Shown here piece by piece: positions 18,101 through 26,000 of a stretch of DNA of 42,453 nt (its first letter is position 1; each line of letters opens with the position of its first letter). Under the pieces are notes generated by a model. The model saw only the letters and a list, made by a program, of their open reading frames with translations. It was not told the origin of the DNA and did not search any database. Both the position numbers and the translations under genes were made by a program. Source of the DNA: Candidatus Altarchaeum sp. CG2_30_32_3053 (GTDB lineage: Archaea > Altiarchaeota > Altiarchaeia > Altiarchaeales > Altiarchaeaceae); contig MNZY01000237.1 in assembly GCA_001873845.1 (NCBI GenBank), positions 1 through 42,453 on the forward strand, given 5' to 3'.

Positions 18101-19915
18101 GGAGACGTTGTTAAATTTATAATTAAGGTTAAAAATATAGGTAATGAAGAAGTTAATGTAACATTATATGATACCTTACCTGTAGGATTTTCTTATGTAA
18201 ATAACACTGTGAAATATGTTGATGGAGCAAGCATTGCAAATGATAATATAAATTTTTCAGATAATTTAATAAACATTTCCCTTGGAAACATAGTGCAAGG
18301 AGAAGAAAAGTTCATTGAGTTTAATGCTTTAATTAATGATTCTGCTGTTGAAGGAGCAAATAAAAACAAAATTCTTGCAATAGCAAAATCAGAAAATAAA
18401 GAAATTAATTCTACATCTTATACATATTTAACAATCTACAAGCCAGAAATAGCAGTAATTAAATCAGCATCAAAATATTTTGTTGGTATGGGTGATGAAG
18501 TTGAATTTACCGTAAATATTTTAAATCCGAGTTATGCAAATTTGTACAACCTAATAATTAATGACACACTTCCAATGGGGTTCAATTATATAAATGGTTC
18601 ATCAAAATTAAATGGAATAAATATTTCAGACCCATCAAAAACCCATGAGTTTGCAAACGAACTGCAAAGACAAAATTTGGTCTGGAATGGTTCTGCTTTT
18701 GAGGTATTGCCCTCAAAGACAATAAAAATTTTAACTTACAGGGCAAGTGTTGTACATTGTAATATAAGTAGTGAAATGTATAACGAAGTGAATGTTTCAG
18801 GAACATACAGGGATGGAGAGCAGAATACTACAAAAACAGCAAATACAAAAACAAAAATAGTCGGATTATTGGCAGATGCAACACTCGTGAAATATTCTGA
18901 TAAAGATATTGCATCGTGGTTTGATATAATTACTTATACAATTGTTATAAAGACAAATGTAACAGGAGGCAGCAATGTACTTCCCTTAAATTTAACAGAC
19001 GCCCTTCCTCCATATTTAAAATACATTAATAATTCAGCAACAGTTGATGGAGAAAATATGAATCCAACAGTAACCGGAAACATAACACACGGGCAAAATT
19101 TAACATGGTACTTAAATGACACATTATTATCACCAGGAGCAAAAATGATTGTAACATACAGAGTTATGACATATCCCGGTGTGAATAGAACATTCAGCAA
19201 CAGGGCCACATTAAACTATGCGGACCCAAGCAGTGGATATAGTTTAACATTTACAGATAATTCAGAATTGGGAACAATGCCAAAACTACCTAATACTAAT
19301 GAAATTTATAATAAAACATTAGAACCATACACAAAAAACAACAATGTTTATGGGGTGAATAAAGGAATAGCAACATCTGATGAATGTATAAACGCAAATG
19401 TCATTCATTTAAAACAGGGATGGAATCTGATTTCATTGCCAACACAGCCAATAAACAATTCTCTTGATTATGTATTAATGCCAATAAACGGTAAATATAC
19501 AGATGTTTTTACATACAAAGATAGATGGGTTTACAAGAGCAGTTATATGAATAAATGGTTTGGCGATTTAAGTACAATGGATGTGGGAACAGGATACTGG
19601 ATTAAAGTTGAAGAAGATTGTGATTTGCCAATTATAGGATATTACATTGATGATTGGAATATCAAATTAAGCAAGGGATGGAATTTAATAGGACATATAG
19701 GGTGTGGAAATGCAAATATAAATAATTTGTCATTTACAGATGCAAATAACAATAATTACACAAATGCTTATACAGATATATTCACTTATGAAGATAAGTG
19801 GATATATAAGAGCGAATATATGAACAAATGGTTTGGCGACTTAAATTCATTAGTTCCAGGAAAGGGATATTGGATAAAAGTTGAAAATGATTATAATATA
19901 AGCATCACCAAATAA
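3158..19915 (+). CDS. Giant secreted surface protein: GATase1-like N-domain, ~25 DUF11 repeats, PPC-like and three CBM-like inserts, GWNLI doublet
   Basis: 5585 aa, uninterrupted. A signal peptide (1-31, NDVFA/VDYP) leads to a GATase1-like alpha/beta domain (about 115-355; motifs CDMFLIPAIQHG, FVLNGGSIFAESDGM, GNGRVYLSVPHL). About 25 DUF11-type beta-sandwich repeats follow, recognisable by 'PGD.V.F.I...N.G....N[VI].[IVL].D.LP.G[FW]'. Embedded are a PPC-like domain (about 1642-1744), two five-Cys modules (about 3171 and 4581) and three carbohydrate-binding-like insertions (about 3516-3694, 3930-4076, 4347-4519). Residues 5417-5585 are two GWNLI modules. There is no C-terminal helix or sorting motif, so attachment is unexplained. 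Sequons are very dense. It probably acts as an extracellular fibre or adhesin, with glycan-binding modules in the distal half. DUF11 arrays are known from archaeal and bacterial surface proteins; this length is exceptional. ATG 3158 is chosen because it starts the signal peptide. Confidence 0.85.
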   Translation: MSKTKYIKQRKIVYIIIFSIILLFGGNDVFAVDYPNDAQLYLTNQTSVSAISSSFKENLNRVYDQYHEYADKFSAVDFTKNGQSYSNGTFISNITVPLNMANNFSVDQAYAPQKRNVCIFMSNVKDDSPQHNEVTYGRLPLQGFVSNFLGLDYTLVTETDIANGNLNNCDMFLIPAIQHGPSDNVTQWMDQIKENFTSTGLNNLKNFVLNGGSIFAESDGMYILQMANITANNTINLTDDNRLYGSSNKGYIQFQNFTNPASFGYNASNVSSYTIGDPLINLSVPGSNLTSIANFSGNLMYPNGSVNSYAGTAMAYKDYGNGRVYLSVPHLASNYETQRALAFIITYGISERMEFERSIELTDLPNYYDANNVLVIPALEENINLTVSALFGNTWNKTLNNVRMRININQEFQLDPNTDFCTQLNSSIYPNPTCAVVAPLSGTNYIEVNFSTLNPGLFNATYKISTRTGSTGLTNIGNVTINFTDVNGQNREVFQDRTYVNAMTRADLRVDKDSGLPTPLAAGSNYSAYIDIAIQNKGETPAINAIISDIIPNQINVTVRDEQGNWKNVTVNISVTCPSGWTSTNVMVYNYSNTRTGEIYPVINATNCSTIMNVSPHDNIDPIGRVDIVVHTPPRWWSETSDCTNNPPCNDNNCTWVNMSNVTAGDFFPFNLGGELHNDATVGPSNTSKVDYKDVWDRNYTSPLRELVDRLSVHGLPKIGNNMTVTKSIYMILQNGNVSDVMPANGTANVTIEIAIYPNNCVRYDYTNRSCNCSDAGNKTAYCYSESSFENATLIYLEDTIPKGVSYRLNITGVSLSPHQTQNTPFYTIYSWQNLSVPCGNVTKIYINATLEPLGTDGELTVNKGGSYMYYDVMLEREVVKLLPIDSVASEISQFSITKGTHPSLLPPGGQGKHVYHSLEIYDSPEMHQFPDPYYHSYGFRNGTVRTYTGGTLPYSTTTYHSIVNATNNFTIIHLTFSNTGNETWNISSLNISNITMRHFLNSPDFSSNFNITPNFDLPIIIGPGKNIMIYFNVTYNGSVPAQQIYEVNFNFSALNVPENFSISPAKIGVGNSTIYDYYDYGRNIIISDKLRSGVEYASTKYIYGACPAAVNETNYNSARNFNYSEKTGNAHAGTNITWNLSALEPSYNNSVTLPYVVNDSGTFITQPRFCILIDSLWLGGTTGTYPINLGANVTYTDDTWNEEKNASSNVPHTDLHGPLINVTKRITDIYVFIPPDNYCQYIYPYDPNRPNFTEPHPRISYNMTSMVCMMIHVRNDGDAVASNVTITDVLPPNSTYIYNSLNYQGCTLPSPRDSFRIAPSSINNDTPSENYTALNYSISDIAPGGTAKILVCVNVTPNETNGIAPGDNITINEPVNASFMSDLFPGDKFNTSNYEQLNASSNETILSINKTASHSSINATIPTLINLTINVTNIGYVMAEHVYIIDDIPLYNSTYQYSATINCVKVYLQNSSGIYESNNTCDDYGAGVSGIRGHIPHTGNIDVNYTYYGSYTTGNQGQDGYKYTLKYGVLSNLSVGASFIINVTLNVTINLSAENFQLNYNPLTRADNATLKEGPTVSVNVTVWGPRLNISKEVKKICPPPIDNTCVAACSDSGSGDGTSWENAKCLITNDNTTENNISETSNTSDQYYKYVLDGWSYVNITYATTALTGTLNLYTDWNGTYPNSTNFDCHKQIASGVLTSVSCISTRPLPPGTYYVLRNLTPNASGVKTVTGTISFKATCYSDQCWNKGYMIADQANPNNTIDLQFNVSNNLPWQEATLTAYNVTIYDELQNFVKVWDFNRWNNTPNNTNIQYICTNGTNGTLNIIENNNNLDEGILNFTVDSQGLMENCSLLFNVSVTYAPPCASNASPNYSGQNYSNPYWNNASIYDQTNHNYILNLNPRVKAHFFDWTEGNNLTEEVRWKKPYFNVTKTANTSQAEPGDYVNFTINITNTGNSTIYELTVDDTLPTGFEYISYSTISNTSRDISNIVTLNSTSPKIIWKIWNLSVNERITINLTVYVRSGAGSATGEVNTNRVNVSNRNESYEDNIYVQKNATTDVITVFTPNIKVSKVSDGPTEPGDYVTFKITTNNLNLTTDHATLYNISIKDVLPQCFDYNNTINITYYRKKEGTTCTYKRLPGPPGGEAKALNIVSNTTSGNYMNVTWNLTNISNLSQCDTTQFNDSQLHPNETIEIYFNVYVKTCSNKSPTGTNVTNVAILQGYDGNNVNYAYNGSANITVYEPNLVLTKTTNATKAEPDETVRFCLNISNPSQANALNLVIQDSLPKYWNYNDTTTIYYYRGESTILGISLGPANYSHTWNELNTTITGNAGNGQNITWNLSLYTDQTTTACYLNTSGIYQGTSSDGDCNSVDSCNSSSCTPRVFNDTQLAPNESLILCFNARVETHENKTQIVNNIGRTNYTDGDNGQYDGQGNRYMAIGNKSLVVNQPYLVLYKLANQSITEPGGNNSNATLFTLNVTNPSNATAYNISVTDLMPVGWNYNNTVNITYRRNITVCTISDGVEVACNSSEVIYNRTWNETDINISQRTDNGYNVTWNLSKLGTSDHHGVNVGMIPVNVTCNDANTGPNSCNCSFLNLSGNQRCRSGTGEYLEIRVIATTWADADGGINGTGAENQNNVTAQGQDGNGTPINANWILNESVNVTNVEPYLILSKSANTSIVGIGEYIEFYLNTTNIGNGTAIKVNVSDVLPYGFIYNDTDYIRIGNSELDVSLFEKCKSITFCHNVINPENYPGCYLNCCNESYNPNKENTYYYNNSCNITIQTTSNKQNVTWYLNATLYPKESILINFSAYVTSNASTGTNTNFAYANGTFLSGEPLPEAENKANITLNITVCKPNLIINKQISDVDSKTKKINITVKNIGCGDAYAVEISDELPIGWIYYYTLRVIKENATGSKYDIPYSIILGNPVIWKPYDSIDPLNLNPDLYANESISVIFYVKITEDAREGNNTDFANVSYKDADGGGYSTNTSNRSDVKTPMEISKTANVSTVKNGDYVNFLIHVKNPIQRYDPYTGQEINFPEGCIYNLTITDKLPETWTFNNTEIINATLTYPVNTTLTFNPITHPDYTESYTPTTNEIQWILHKNHTNSIYNNSFCPGSELWINFTVKVGDNVPVNRIATNYVNITGTDTHGNSWTPAKNSTQLNVVENAFLNITKEIIDKSQSYNIGEIIKFKINVSNPMANVQYNVTVTDYLPCGLNITNDSYKVEHNTSQYNCSISGDACGNNCGMKLTCKFDNISPYNYTLIYVNTTILTCTTQGQHDNYVKADGFRPGEIFENQIFEKHDQVQFTINPLQGSIKLDAQKSIGNYISGAFEPGDRIIFVLKASNFGDSAISNVTFTDELPIGLIYDHYASNPLNIVENVTLTNNAEGGQIVTFELNKTLGSGESLIVYMYTNVTSNMSKGTNVNKLIVEGKQPNGMPIRDEDNKAFTVGKPKLSMIKKALNKTVKPGEEVTYTVQIKNIGTGTAYNLNISDIFPPNWNKTKEEINITPEPKSKILYFDFDTGNSPFFGNSNSPTAPGYISITKETLLYNIETGYGWLTNHTYPEDNYSSSFNYSKIMDTGGDLNPDRDRDYHHQDINNTFIIDLPTKINTFTVRTVFCNPNSSYQHIDVNITTNCGNYSVLSDKNVTPGECFMNTTEVNASGQLNVTLFSDASNWMINAIMVDSGKLIGFFPGQTANITYTLKVPENESCGHLFANDIKVNFDDGMGFNQYLEATDDVLTVCDVNLNVNKFINTFATTFAPGDTIPFVINVSNDGFNNLYNVTINDDIPTGTEIKNITYYNGTNWISTTTFPIIIPELTGNNFTLISLYLNVTNTSYGEKKNHVYVRAQKAGGEYVWAEDDAFFVIGKPEVTIEKENLVPYAHPGETIKYQVKVKNKGNTLARDVIFLDFLPDDFEVVNLTSDCIEIMKFDFGPENQKVKDGWKNVTPSMVYTAARGYGFEAGDAQKGRNTSPSIDDEMMNDSVHRYGGGTMYFFVDVQNGLYNVTFYYDNSTYDGSSLWDTRLNDVLMAGHGSSTNWTYENLKVTNSRINFTTDGNSGVRIRGLEIKLLFTPTKNLNYSLGNMEPGKECTFVYDVTIPEGTKDGVYYNNASASWRDGLNNSFKVYAKDDVDVHNLANLDISKTIVNVDHKFETRDVIIFKIEVRNTGINTIHNLTFEDRLPLGVEFLHLSPAYNTNVTVIDGGVRGQTLVFNLHNATNENNNISGNSTRTFYMYAMVHSNASGGKNFNYIKVKGYDINGKEEKDSDLVEFDIGKSHVRISKKALNKTAKPGDIIEYEIELENIGDVIAYSSKIYNITLEEELPENWTIVNATLKYIPTLATLACYDFSANESEITGKSWSPIEPGCYPVYREWYNESRGYGYYWADGYTSIAEKDYNYEDDSLRDYHYSSSDATLKFDLPIFLNETINVTLYFYSVGTNYTFNGVNASEDNITWKNVVGSTTVNAGNLHTETFEFNTSTKQLYLKFMRSGIGVNDWFINKIVIQYIGFANASTNKTITIPVLVPKQKSIFNMSVKVPEYECDGSFPNYAKMSYMDKEKTLGEDYAKDDVLIQSQAFLNVSKEILNKKQDYSIGDVIQFKINVSNPYSNYIYNVSLIDDLACGLNITDESFNVSGNTTPYTCSVQGNVCGNGCGMSFTCALGTLKGENNIIVYLNATVKECMIPGQHDNYVKVEGRRCNMTYEKHDHIEFSIANYGDLNVIKENNASGVLQPGENVTYTVKLGNSGGRNLTVNITDNAPFGFVCNATQYINVIIPANSEIEVKFNCHVTSNASEGANVNEVYVNATSADGKTFKGQATSTVTLGKPKIRIIKESILDKVVPGSNITYRITITNEGRANAANITITDILPDGWSFKDITTNGCNVANESQNGNIIKFVNGSINAASDNYQVATCYFEFNVSVPENETNGIHYNKFNASYKDGANTTYNISTQKDNGINVQNLMLYTEKFVNVSNAQPGDVVKFIIKVKNIGNEEVNVTLYDTLPVGFSYVNNTVKYVDGASIANDNINFSDNLINISLGNIVQGEEKFIEFNALINDSAVEGANKNKILAIAKSENKEINSTSYTYLTIYKPEIAVIKSASKYFVGMGDEVEFTVNILNPSYANLYNLIINDTLPMGFNYINGSSKLNGINISDPSKTHEFANELQRQNLVWNGSAFEVLPSKTIKILTYRASVVHCNISSEMYNEVNVSGTYRDGEQNTTKTANTKTKIVGLLADATLVKYSDKDIASWFDIITYTIVIKTNVTGGSNVLPLNLTDALPPYLKYINNSATVDGENMNPTVTGNITHGQNLTWYLNDTLLSPGAKMIVTYRVMTYPGVNRTFSNRATLNYADPSSGYSLTFTDNSELGTMPKLPNTNEIYNKTLEPYTKNNNVYGVNKGIATSDECINANVIHLKQGWNLISLPTQPINNSLDYVLMPINGKYTDVFTYKDRWVYKSSYMNKWFGDLSTMDVGTGYWIKVEEDCDLPIIGYYIDDWNIKLSKGWNLIGHIGCGNANINNLSFTDANNNNYTNAYTDIFTYEDKWIYKSEYMNKWFGDLNSLVPGKGYWIKVENDYNISITK
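3500..4220 (+). other. GATase1-like domain at the N-terminus of the giant protein
   Basis: Residues about 115-355 of the 3158 gene. The order of elements suggests a class I glutamine-amidotransferase-like (flavodoxin-like) fold: 'NVCIFMSN', a 'LGLDYTLVTETDI' helix-strand, 'NNCDMFLIPA', 'LKNFVLNGGSIFAESDG', and a late 'NGRVYLSVPHLASNYETQRA'. The nucleophile-elbow Cys of active GATases is not seen; FAESDG occupies that place. A binding rather than enzymatic role is likely. Assignment is by pattern only. Confidence 0.4.
8084..8392 (+). other. PPC-like (pre-peptidase C-terminal) domain between DUF11 repeats
   Basis: Residues about 1642-1744 of the 3158 gene. 'SDQYYKYVLDGWSYVNITY', 'GTLNLYTDWNG' and 'LPPGTYYVLRNLTPNASG' follow the PPC pattern of a beta-sandwich that ends in a P.GTYYV strand. 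Cys pairs flank it (CHKQ, VSCIS, KATCYSDQCW). PPC domains commonly sit on secreted archaeal and bacterial enzymes as binding or stabilising modules. Confidence 0.45.
12668..13099 (+). repeat. Five-Cys DUF11 variant, copy 1 (partner at 16898-17320)
   Basis: This segment and 16898-17320 encode the same unusual module: 'AFLN[IV][ST]KEI', 'G.[IV]I[KQ]FKINVSNP', 'CGLNIT', 'CS[IV].G..CGN.CGM..TC', then 'GQHDNYVK' and 'EKHD...F'. The two start exactly 4230 bp (1410 codons) apart and no third copy is present. The five closely spaced Cys in C-x6-C-x3-C-x4-C order, with the earlier CGLN, imply local disulfides. The pair suggests a large ancestral block duplication or module copying. Confidence 0.6.
13706..14240 (+). 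other. Carbohydrate-binding-like insertion 1 (galactose-binding/malectin-like pattern)
   Basis: Residues about 3516-3694, inserted inside a B-type DUF11 domain after its 'W' strand. It starts 'ILYFDFDTGNS..GYISIT', has 'YN.ETGYGWL', 'DRDYHH', a 'F.IDLP' strand and 'VTLFSDASNWMINAIMVDSG'. This 'FDFG...GY..[VI]T...Y....GYG[FYW]' start is typical of beta-sandwich modules found beside rhamnogalacturonan and pectin enzymes and related malectin-like folds. The DUF11 sequence resumes at 'FPGQTANITYTLKVPENESC'. Confidence 0.5.
14949..15390 (+). other. Carbohydrate-binding-like insertion 2
   Basis: Residues about 3930-4076. It starts 'IMKFDFGPENQKVKDGWKN', then 'VYTAARGYGFEAG', 'MYFFVDVQNGLYNVTFYYDN', 'RLNDVLMAGHG' and 'GVRIRGLEIKLL'. 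It is the closest of the three to the FDFG/GYGF carbohydrate-binding pattern and is again inserted in a B-type DUF11 domain, which resumes at 'MEPGKECTFVYDVTIPEG'. Confidence 0.55.
16199..16718 (+). other. Carbohydrate-binding-like insertion 3
   Basis: Residues about 4347-4519. It starts 'CYDFSANES', then 'ESRGYGYYWADG', 'LRDYHYSSSD', 'LKFDLPIFLNETINVTLYFY' and 'GVNDWFINKIVIQYI'. DRDYHH of insertion 1 and LRDYHY here align, so 1 and 3 are closer to each other than to 2. The host B-type DUF11 resumes at 'VPKQKSIFNMSVKVPEYECDG'. Confidence 0.5.
19406..19912 (+). other. C-terminal GWNLI doublet of the 5585-aa protein
   Basis: Two tandem modules (about residues 5417-5497 and 5500-5585). Each runs GWNLI, then YTD[VI]FTY, W.YKS.YMNKWFGDL, and ends G[TK]GYWIKVE. 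Equivalent doublets end the other two giants (25888-26355 and 37686-38165). The DNA around TACAAGAGC...AAATGGTTTGGCGA is strikingly conserved across all six modules. There is no hydrophobic tail behind it. Confidence 0.7.
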
Positions 19916-19950
19916 ATTTTTATTAAATTTTTATTAAATTTTTTAAATTT
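19914..19950 (+). terminator. Triplicated AAATTTTTATT, candidate U-tract terminator
   Basis: Directly overlapping the stop codon, AAATTTTTATT occurs at 19914-19924 and 19925-19935, followed by a related AAATTTTTT. Repeated T5-6 runs right after a stop fit archaeal factor-independent termination. The remaining spacer to 20001 contains TATA-like sequences for the next gene. Confidence 0.4.
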
Positions 19951-20001
19951 ATATATATTTATAAAATAATATAAAACAAATATAATATAATACAAAGTAA
20001 A

Positions 20002-23000
20002 ATGAATCCCAAAGTCAACATAAGGAATGTAGCATTCACATTTATATTTATTTCATCATTAGCTTTAGTTTTATTTGTTTTGAATGCTGATGCAGAATGT
20101 GCCTCGCCGGCATGTTGTGGTGTGTGTGAAAATTATATAAATGATAGTGCAAACATCAGCGTAAACTTTCCCGTATTGATTGTTAATAAAAGCGTAAATC
20201 CGGCAACATTTGAGCAGGGAGAGTTGGTAGAATTTAAGATTGAGGTTCTAAATATAGGAAATGTTTCTGCTTATGAGCTAAGTATGAAAGATATTTTAAA
20301 TGAAGATTTGGACTATGTTCAAAGCAAATATGATAATTCAAGCTCAAATTATCTGATATACAAGTTTGTATTTAATGTTACTGGAAATGGTGAATATTCA
20401 TGTCAAAAATCAGATGGGGGGTGGTTCTCCGATAGTTCACAATGTGTTCCAAAGGAGAATATTGACTTTCATTATTTATCTGATACTAATGAATTGACTT
20501 GGGGAAAATATGGAAGCTCAGGGGGAAAGGAATTACCTCCAAAGGTTGCTTATGTTATTAAATTTTATGCACGTGCAAAGGAAAATGCAAGTGCTGGAAA
20601 TTTAACAAATAATGTAACTATAAAAGCAAACTATGATCAACATCAATATGTGTGTACGGCACCGGCTTCGTGTCAAGGTGGTTCGTGCAAAGGTGCAGAT
20701 GGAGGAAGTTGCCCAAACAATGGTCTTTGTTACTGCGATAACTGTGTTTCTCAACCTTCCGGAGATTGCAGCGATACATCTATAAAATTGAGCGATCATT
20801 CTGATATTAATTTGCCGCCGAGCATAACTCCAAATTTAAATTCTTCGGCAAATTTTACAATCCTTCCGAAAAGCGAAATTTATATAACAAAGGGAATCAA
20901 TTCAACCGCAAATAAATTTACAGTCGGGGAAATCATCCCTTTTGTTTTAAATATAAATTCAAATTTAAATGAAACAAACGCTACATTGACAGATGTAAAA
21001 GTTACAGACAATTTGCCTTATGGAATTGAATTTTTAAATGCAACATTATGCAACGAAACAAATAATGCATTAAACTCAACTACACAACCACAATTAAATC
21101 AAAACAGCAGCGACGATCCGCAGGCAAGCACAATTCTTACATTCAATATTGGAAATTTAACAAAAGATGTATCAAATATTAAAATATGTATATATACAAA
21201 GGTTGCAAGCGATGCCTCAAACGCTTATGGTGCCCTGAAAAATGATGCCCGGGTTTATGCGAGCAATAATCAGACTTATGAAACAAAAAATCTGTCTGAT
21301 GCAGCAGAAAAATATTTTTACATACTAAAACCAGCGAGTTTGAAAATTTCAAAGAAAACACTAACAACAAATGTTGTTCCTAACTCAATAGCAACTTATG
21401 AAATAACTGTGTGGAATGAAGGCGACTCAGAAGCAGTAAATATAACGATTTTCGATCCTCTGCCATGTAATTTTACTTACATTAACAATTCGTGCAATGT
21501 TACTGAAAATAACACAGATACAAATTTAACATGTCCTGATGAAAACACAACAGAACCATCATTTAACATTTCAAAAATAGAAGGACATTCAAGGATCGTT
21601 TTTACATTTAATGTCTCTGTCCCTAATAATGTCAGCGGAATGTGTGGGAATACAATAGTTGCAGAGGCAAAAGATACATCTGGAAATAATCTTACTGTTA
21701 ATTATATTTCGCAGACATCTTATATTTATACAGAGCATGGCTTTGGCTATTTACAGGTCAATAAGGAAGTAATAAATAACAAACTGTTTGCGGTTGGAGA
21801 AATAGTACAATATAAAATCAAAGTAAGGAATTCTGGAAGTGTGCAATCAGTAAATAATGTTCAGTTAAAGGACTTTTTGCCAATGGGGATGAAATTTGCC
21901 AATATAAGCATTCAAAATTGCAATGTATCAAATATTACAGGAAATTATTCAACGAATGGAGAAATTTTAATATGTAATATAGGTAGTGTTGTTCCAAATG
22001 AAACAAAAATTTATTATCTGAACGCAACGGTAATGGATTATAAACCAGTAATGGTTAATAAGGTTGAGGTTAATGGAAGTACATCAAATGGAGAACAGTG
22101 GTTTAAAGATAATATTGCTGTGTATGTTGGGAAAGCAAAGTTAAAAATAGAAAAGAAAGCAAATAAGAATAATGTAAAGCCAGGTGAGAGTATATTTTAT
22201 ACTCTGAACATTTCAAATGAGGGTGATGCTCCAGCATATAATATTTCAATTAAAGATGTGCTGCCAAAAGGATGGAAGCCAACGGAGGGGGGGGAATGGT
22301 TATCTTACACATGCGAATTGACTTATACTTCTTCCCGTACAAGCTTTTCACAGACAACACTTTATTTTACTGGAAATGAATTGGCTCCGGGAGCAAGCTG
22401 TGAGATTAAGTATAGAGTCCAAGCTCCTTCCAATGCCTCGGGAGGGCTTTATCAAAATGACGCAGAAGTTAGTGGAAATGACTCTTTTGGGAATAAACTT
22501 GATGGCGATAAAACATATAAAAATGTATTTGTATACGAATTTAGAGATATGCGTTTAATAAAAGTTGCAGATAAAACAAACATCCGGGTAGGAGAAGATG
22601 TATTTTTTACAATTATTGTTACAAATACCGGAAATGTTCCATATAGCGTTTCTTTAACAGACGAACTTCCTTATGGATTTGAAAATAATACACCTATAAG
22701 TTATGATTTTGCTTTGGATAGGGGAGCATCAAAAACAATACATGTTGGTGCAACAGTCACGAACAATGCAATTCCGGGATTAAACGCAAATTGTGTAAAG
22801 GCAAGTGCTTATATGGGTAACAAACTGGTTTTAGAAAGAAAGGATTGTGCATTTGTTTATGTTTCCTCTCCATCAATTGATATTGAAAAGTGGACGATAA
22901 CTCCGACATTAAATCCCGGGGAAAATGCAACTTTCTTTGTGAGGGTGAAAAATAAAGGAACTGAGAATATAAGCAACCTAAATTTAACTGACAGCATTCC

Positions 23001-26000
23001 GGGAATTGGTATGAATAATGCAGATGTTTCTATTTCAAAGGTTAGCTGTTCAGCGAACATAACAACAGGAAATTATCCGAACATAGCTGGTGGAAGGTTA
23101 AACCGGGGAGAAGAGTGCGTAATCAGATATACTTTTAAATTGCCGGATAATGCATCGGGTCTGTATCAAAATATTGTATATGCAACAGCATCCACGGGAA
23201 CCGGAACAATAAATGAATCGGACAAAGCATATATCAATGTCCTGTATAATCCAAAATACGAGGTATGGAAGATCGCAGATGTCAGCAAAGTAGATATTGG
23301 TGAAAGTGTAAATTTCACAATTTTTGTCAGCAACGAAGGAAATGTACCTTTAAATTTAAGTATTTCAGATGTTCTTCCAAATAATTTCATTAACTTAACA
23401 TCATTAACTTTCATATATACCCTAAATCCCGGGAAAGATAAGAATTACACCGTTATCGCGAAACCAAATTCAGGCGCAGTTGATTCTGAAAACTGTGTGG
23501 TTGTAAACGCAACAGCCCCAAAAAATGAGGTCTTACATAAAACAGCTTGCACGGGAATTCACATCAAAAAGCCATTACTCATTATTCAAAAATGGACAAC
23601 AACCCCGTCAAGATTGCCAAACGAAAAAGCAGAATTTTATGTTATGATAAAAAACGACGGCGAGGGAATTGCAAAGAATGTAAAAGTTACAGATGAATCA
23701 GACATGACAAATTCAAGTGCTGTCATTTCTTATGAAGGAGATTGTGATTCTTTAACTATTGGCACATATCCAAGTTTAATTTCAAATGGAACTTTACATT
23801 CAAACCAATATTGCATCATTCATTATAATATGACGGTTCCAAATGTTGATGGATATACAAATATTGCAACTTTAAATGCAACCGATGCCGGGAATAAACA
23901 ATTGAATATACAAAAATCAGAAGCTTATGTTTTGGCATCCGGAATTACTCCTTCATTTTCTGTTGAGAAGTTCGTTTCCGATGGAAATCCTTTTGCAGAG
24001 AGGGGAACTTATAAGAATTTCACAGTTAAAGTGAAGAATCTTGGAAATGTTTATATAAATATTACAGATATTGATGAAACACCCCCTTATGGATTTAATT
24101 GCGCGGCTGGAAATATTGCCGGAACAACATTACAGCCGGGAGAAACAACAACAACAAATATTACCTGTTTTGTTAATAAGTCCGCTTTGGTAGGAGTTAA
24201 TGTTAATGAAGTCAGAGTATGGGCAATTGGAAATGGAGGAGTGAACATTTCCCAGAGTGATAACGAGTTTGTTATTGTTCAGGAGCCAAAATTAAAGATA
24301 GAAAAGAAAACAAATAAGAAAAATGCAAAGCCAGGAGATCCCATAACTTATACTCTGAACATTTCAAATGTGGGTGATGCTCCTGCATATAATATTTCAA
24401 TTAAAGATGTGCTGCCAAAAGGATGGAAGCCAACGGGGGGGGAATGGTTATCTTACACATGCGAATTGACTTATACTTCTTCCCGTACAAGCTTTTCACA
24501 GACAACACTTTATTTTACTGGAAATGAATTGGCTCCGGGAGCAAGTTGTAAGATTGTATATAGAATTCCGGTTCCCCCCACTACATCTACAGGAATTTAT
24601 ACAAATTACGCCACTGTTAGTGGTGCAGATAAATCAACAAAAATATTTGGATATAACGATGAAATTACAGCTTATATTAAGGGCTCACCTGTTCTTTATG
24701 TTTCTATGAGCGCGAATGCAACGTATGTAAAAAAAGGAGACACAGTTAAATTTACAACGAGAATTGAAAATTTAGGAGATGTTCAAATGAAAGATATTGT
24801 GGTAGAAATAATTCTCCCGCCGGGTTTTGAAAATTTAACCCAGACAAAAATTTCAGGATTATCATTAGATGCTGGAGCATCAACAGAAGTAAATGTAATA
24901 GCAAAGGTATTGAATGATACAAACGCGACGATCGGAGGAGCTCATGTGGCAAGGGTTTATGTAAATGCAACATCTTTTGGCGGAACAAAACTAAAAGCAG
25001 AAAGTTATGCAACTGTTTACATAACTTCAACACCACTTTCGCTGATTGGAGATATTGATGAAAAAACATTGTTTATGGGAAGTCATTTAAAAAACAGATT
25101 TATTGTTGTTAATCCTTCTATGTTTGATACGCGGGATATAAATTTAACAGTTAAATTGCCAAAGGGTTTAAAATACGATGTAAATTCAACGATGTTTAAC
25201 GGGGTTCCGTTATCGGATGATGAGAGTAATGGAATAGTTACTGAAGAAGACGGAAAACAAACCATTGAATGGAAAAATTTAAGCATGTATTCAAAGTCAG
25301 TTGGAATATTGTCATTTTCTGCTCTTGTTGAAGACGATGTTTCAGGAAAGGTTATTAATGCGTCAATAATTTACAATCAGCATGGAGAAATAAGTATAGT
25401 AGATACAAGCATAACAATAAATCAGGAATTTGTATCAAAGCCATTCTTTTATGTATTTCAAGACAAAGAAAAGGTAAATGTCAATGAGATAATTAAATAT
25501 ACAGTAATCGTTAATGATGAATTTGGCAGGTTAAATGATCCCTTTTTAAAATTAACAGCAAACGGTTTGAAAATTTTGGATGTGGAATTAAAAAACAATG
25601 AAGAAAATAGAACTTATAATGCTGTAATTAATGGAAAAATAATAAATTTAACAAATTTAACACATTCAATAGAAATAGATATCCATAGTTTACCTTTCCC
25701 AACGACAAGTCCAAAATTAAATTTAGATGCAGTTTTAACATACAACGACGGAAGTAAAATAATAAACTTACAGATAAATAAAATTACTGATCTATTAATT
25801 CCTCCGGAGGGAATAATAACAAATGTTGAATCGCAAAATTTAAATCTGTCAATAAATTTAAAGGATGTAAATTTAAATTATACTCTGCACCTAAAAAACG
25901 GGTGGAATTTAATTGGAATTCCGATAATGCCTGAGAAAACAAATTTAGAAGAAATATTGAAGCCAATTGAAGGGAAATATACAGATGTATTTACCTATAA

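Noticed and set aside
3158..19915. Cohesin domains for the nearby dockerin
   Set aside because: I looked for a cohesin-like pattern between DUF11 units and saw none I could defend; only profile or structure searches could settle it.
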